From Betaproteobacteria bacterium (lineage in GTDB: Bacteria > Pseudomonadota > Gammaproteobacteria > Burkholderiales > Burkholderiaceae_C), in assembly GCA_009922295.1 (NCBI GenBank), contig RFWA01000103.1:1-8016 (forward strand): a stretch of DNA of 8,016 nucleotides. Direction: 5' to 3'. Below the pieces are notes generated by a model. That model had not been told where the DNA came from, made no database searches, and was given only the letters and a program-made list of their open reading frames with translations. The position numbers were made by a program, and so were the translations under genes. Below are positions 6,256 through 8,016 of the stretch, one piece after another; the stretch's first letter is position 1, and each line of letters starts with the position of its first letter.

Positions 6256-7137
6256 CTAGCGCCCCAAATAAACTTCAATCACCCGCTCGTCGGCTTGCAC
6301 CTGCGCCAAGGTACCCTGCGCCAACACGGAACCGTCGCACAGCACGGTCACGATGTCAGAGATGGTGTTAATAAAACCCATGTCATGCTCCACCACCAGC
6401 AAGGAGTGTTTGCCCTTGAGTGACAAGAACAACTCAGCGGTGCGCTCGGTTTCCTCGTCGGTCATGCCGGCCACAGGTTCATCCAGCAACAAAAGCTTGG
6501 GGTCCTGCATCAGCAGCATGCCAATTTCCAACCACTGCTTTTGGCCGTGGCTCAGTGTGCCTGCCAGCCGCGCCACATCGGCGCTCAAATGGATGGTGAG
6601 CAGCACCTCAGACAGGCGGTCGCGCTGGGCAGAGTCAAGCCGGAAAAACATGGAGGCCCGCACACCCTTGTGGGTTTTCAGGGCCAACTCCAGGTTCTCA
6701 AACACGGTGAGCTGCTCAAACACCGTGGGCTTTTGGAACTTACGGCCAATACCGAGCTGCGCAATTTGAGGCTCGGTGTAGCGCAACAGATCAATGGTGC
6801 TGCCAAAGAACACCGTACCCGAATCCGGTCGGGTCTTGCCCGTGATGATGTCCATCATGGTGGTCTTGCCTGCGCCGTTCGGCCCGATGATGCAGCGCAA
6901 CTCGCCGGGCGCAATGTCCAAGGACAGTTGGTTAATGGCCTTAAAGCCATCAAAACTGACCGTCACGTTCTCCAGGTACAGGATGCGGCCATGCGTCACA
7001 TCCACCTCGCCAGGGCTATTCAAGCGTGAGAAGCCGGCTGCGCGTCCACCCGACTCAGTTTGTCCAGTCCGCCCGGCCAAGGCGGCCTGACGGGCTCGCA
7101 CCCGCTGCGCGCCCTGCTCCATCAAATCCGGCGTCAT
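6256..7137 (-). CDS. urtD: Urea ABC transporter ATP-binding subunit UrtD
   Basis: UrtD is the LivG-like ATPase partner of UrtE. The chosen ATG at 7135-7137 overlaps the urtC stop as ATGA and gives 293 residues beginning MTPDLMEQGAQRVRARQAAL. A longer reading from 7233 would lie inside urtC and is not credible. About 50 polar residues precede the ATPase core, which is usual for UrtD. The core shows ILYLENVTVSFDGFKAIN (52-69), Walker A GPNGAGKTT (85-93), Q-loop Gln135 in RKFQKPTVFE, the UrtD-type signature LSHGQKQWLEIG (195-206), Walker B KLLLLDEP (214-221) with VAGMTDEE, and switch His251 in VVEHDMGF. The signature has SHG in place of the common SGG, as is normal for this subunit. Seven bases separate its stop from urtE. 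Confidence 0.95.
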   Translation of the reverse strand: MTPDLMEQGAQRVRARQAALAGRTGQTESGGRAAGFSRLNSPGEVDVTHGRILYLENVTVSFDGFKAINQLSLDIAPGELRCIIGPNGAGKTTMMDIITGKTRPDSGTVFFGSTIDLLRYTEPQIAQLGIGRKFQKPTVFEQLTVFENLELALKTHKGVRASMFFRLDSAQRDRLSEVLLTIHLSADVARLAGTLSHGQKQWLEIGMLLMQDPKLLLLDEPVAGMTDEETERTAELFLSLKGKHSLLVVEHDMGFINTISDIVTVLCDGSVLAQGTLAQVQADERVIEVYLGR

Positions 7138-8016
7138 GGCTTGCGGCCCTGCCACTGTCGGGCCAGCCCGACGGCACCATTTGGCAGGAACAGGGTGACG
7201 CCAATAAAAAGGGCCCCCAGCACATAGAGCCAAAACTCGGGGTAGGCCACGGTGAGCCAGCTTTTGGCACCGTTGACGATAAAGGCGCCCACGATGGGTC
7301 CAATCAAGCTGGCACGACCGCCAACCGCCGCCCAGATGGCCATCTCGATGGAGTTGGCCGGGCTCATTTCACTTGGGTTGATGATGCCGACCTGTGGCAC
7401 ATACAGAGCGCCGGCCACACCGCACATCATGGCGGAAATGGTCCATATCGTCAGCTTGTAGCCCACCGGTGAATAGCCGATGAACATGACCCTGCTCTCG
7501 GCATCGCGAATAGCCTGAAGCACCCGGCCGAACTTGGCATTGACCAACCAGCGCGCCAGCAAGAAGAAGGACAGCAGCGTGACGCCGGTCAGCACAAACA
7601 GCGTCATCCGCATTGAGGGCGTGGCAATCGGCAGGCTCAGGATCCGTTTGAAATCAGTAAAACCGTTGTTGCCGCCAAAACCGGTCTCGTTGCGAAAGAA
7701 CAGCAGCATGGCCGCGAAGGTCAAGGCCTGGGTGATGATGGAGAAATACACGCCCTTGATGCGCGAGCGGAACGCAAAATAGCCAAACACAAAGGCCACC
7801 AGGCCAGGCACCAGCACCACCAGCAGCAAGGTGGCGGCAAAACTGTCGCTCAGCGCCCAGTGCCAGGGCAAAGCTTTCCAGTCCAGAAACACCATGAAAT
7901 CAGGCAGGTCACTTTTGTAGTTGCCATCGCGGCCGATCTGCCGCATCAGGTACATACCCATCACATAGCCGCCCAGCGCAAAAAACACCCCGTGGCCCAA
8001 ACTGAGGATGCCGGTG
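7134..8016 (-). CDS. urtC: Urea ABC transporter permease UrtC, 5' end outside the window
   Basis: UrtC is a LivM-like integral membrane subunit that forms the urea channel with UrtB. The reading frame is open to the right edge, so about 293 residues of a protein usually near 380 are present; perhaps 90 N-terminal residues are missing. The first readable residues are TGILSLGHGVFFALGGYVMG, the conserved family segment. A TTG inside it (at 8000) is not a real start. Other landmarks are FRSRIKGVYFSIITQALTFA, FFRNETGFGGNNGFTDF, VLQAIRDAESRVMFIGY and WAAVGGRASLIGPIVGA. Hydrophobic spans near SFAATLLLVVLVPGLVAFVFG, MTLFVLTGVTLLSFFLL and EFWLYVLGALFIGVTLFLP are membrane helices. It ends at TGA 7136-7134, overlapping the urtD start. 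urtA and urtB would be expected further right. Confidence 0.94.
   Translation of the reverse strand, partial: TGILSLGHGVFFALGGYVMGMYLMRQIGRDGNYKSDLPDFMVFLDWKALPWHWALSDSFAATLLLVVLVPGLVAFVFGYFAFRSRIKGVYFSIITQALTFAAMLLFFRNETGFGGNNGFTDFKRILSLPIATPSMRMTLFVLTGVTLLSFFLLARWLVNAKFGRVLQAIRDAESRVMFIGYSPVGYKLTIWTISAMMCGVAGALYVPQVGIINPSEMSPANSIEMAIWAAVGGRASLIGPIVGAFIVNGAKSWLTVAYPEFWLYVLGALFIGVTLFLPNGAVGLARQWQGRKP

Noticed and set aside
6249..6278. Ten-residue N-terminal extension of UrtE from the upstream ATG
   Set aside because: The extension overlaps the end of urtD and is not part of the conserved UrtE N terminus, which begins MLTVSNINQYYGG.
5382..6371. Long open frame on the + strand (about 329 codons)
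   Set aside because: It crosses the ends of two real genes and runs antisense to urtE; its Gln/His/Arg-rich translation shows no family resemblance.

Overview
The window is GC-rich, tightly packed bacterial DNA. Protein styles (PuuE tail, UreD, Urt subunits, and a TPR response regulator of a type I recall from Comamonadaceae) point to a betaproteobacterium of the Burkholderiales, probably a Comamonadaceae member such as Rhodoferax or Polaromonas. That assignment is inference from protein resemblance; there is no rRNA or other marker here.

Left part, + strand (1-3780): the tail of an allantoinase-like gene (puuE), then a 94-base gap holding a well-formed sigma-54 (-24/-12) promoter. This is followed by a compact run: substrate-binding protein gene (frame-broken), ABC ATPase, ABC permease (a NitT/TauT-type importer) and ureD, a urease accessory gene. 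The ATPase and permease overlap their upstream genes by 1 and 4 bases, and ureD follows after 14 bases, so the four genes look like one operon. The substrate-binding gene has lost about 15-20 codons near its 5' end and is out of frame, so the importer is probably without its own binding protein, unless this is a sequence error.

Middle, + strand (3875-5497): a stand-alone 540-residue protein with an N-terminal receiver domain and TPR repeats. The phospho-acceptor position of the receiver carries Glu instead of Asp, so it is probably not a conventional phospho-switch.

Right part, - strand (8016 down to 5556): urtC (5' end outside the window), urtD and urtE of the high-affinity urea ABC importer, with overlapping or closely spaced genes, running convergently into the TPR response regulator.

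Taken together the locus is about nitrogen scavenging: allantoin breakdown leads to urea, Urt imports urea, and UreD helps assemble urease. The sigma-54 promoter suggests NtrC-type induction of the left operon under nitrogen limitation. The unusual points are the broken binding-protein gene, ureD without ureABC beside it, and the degenerate receiver domain. I saw no tRNA, rRNA, CRISPR array, insertion sequence or phage gene. No gap without a gene exceeds 94 bases.
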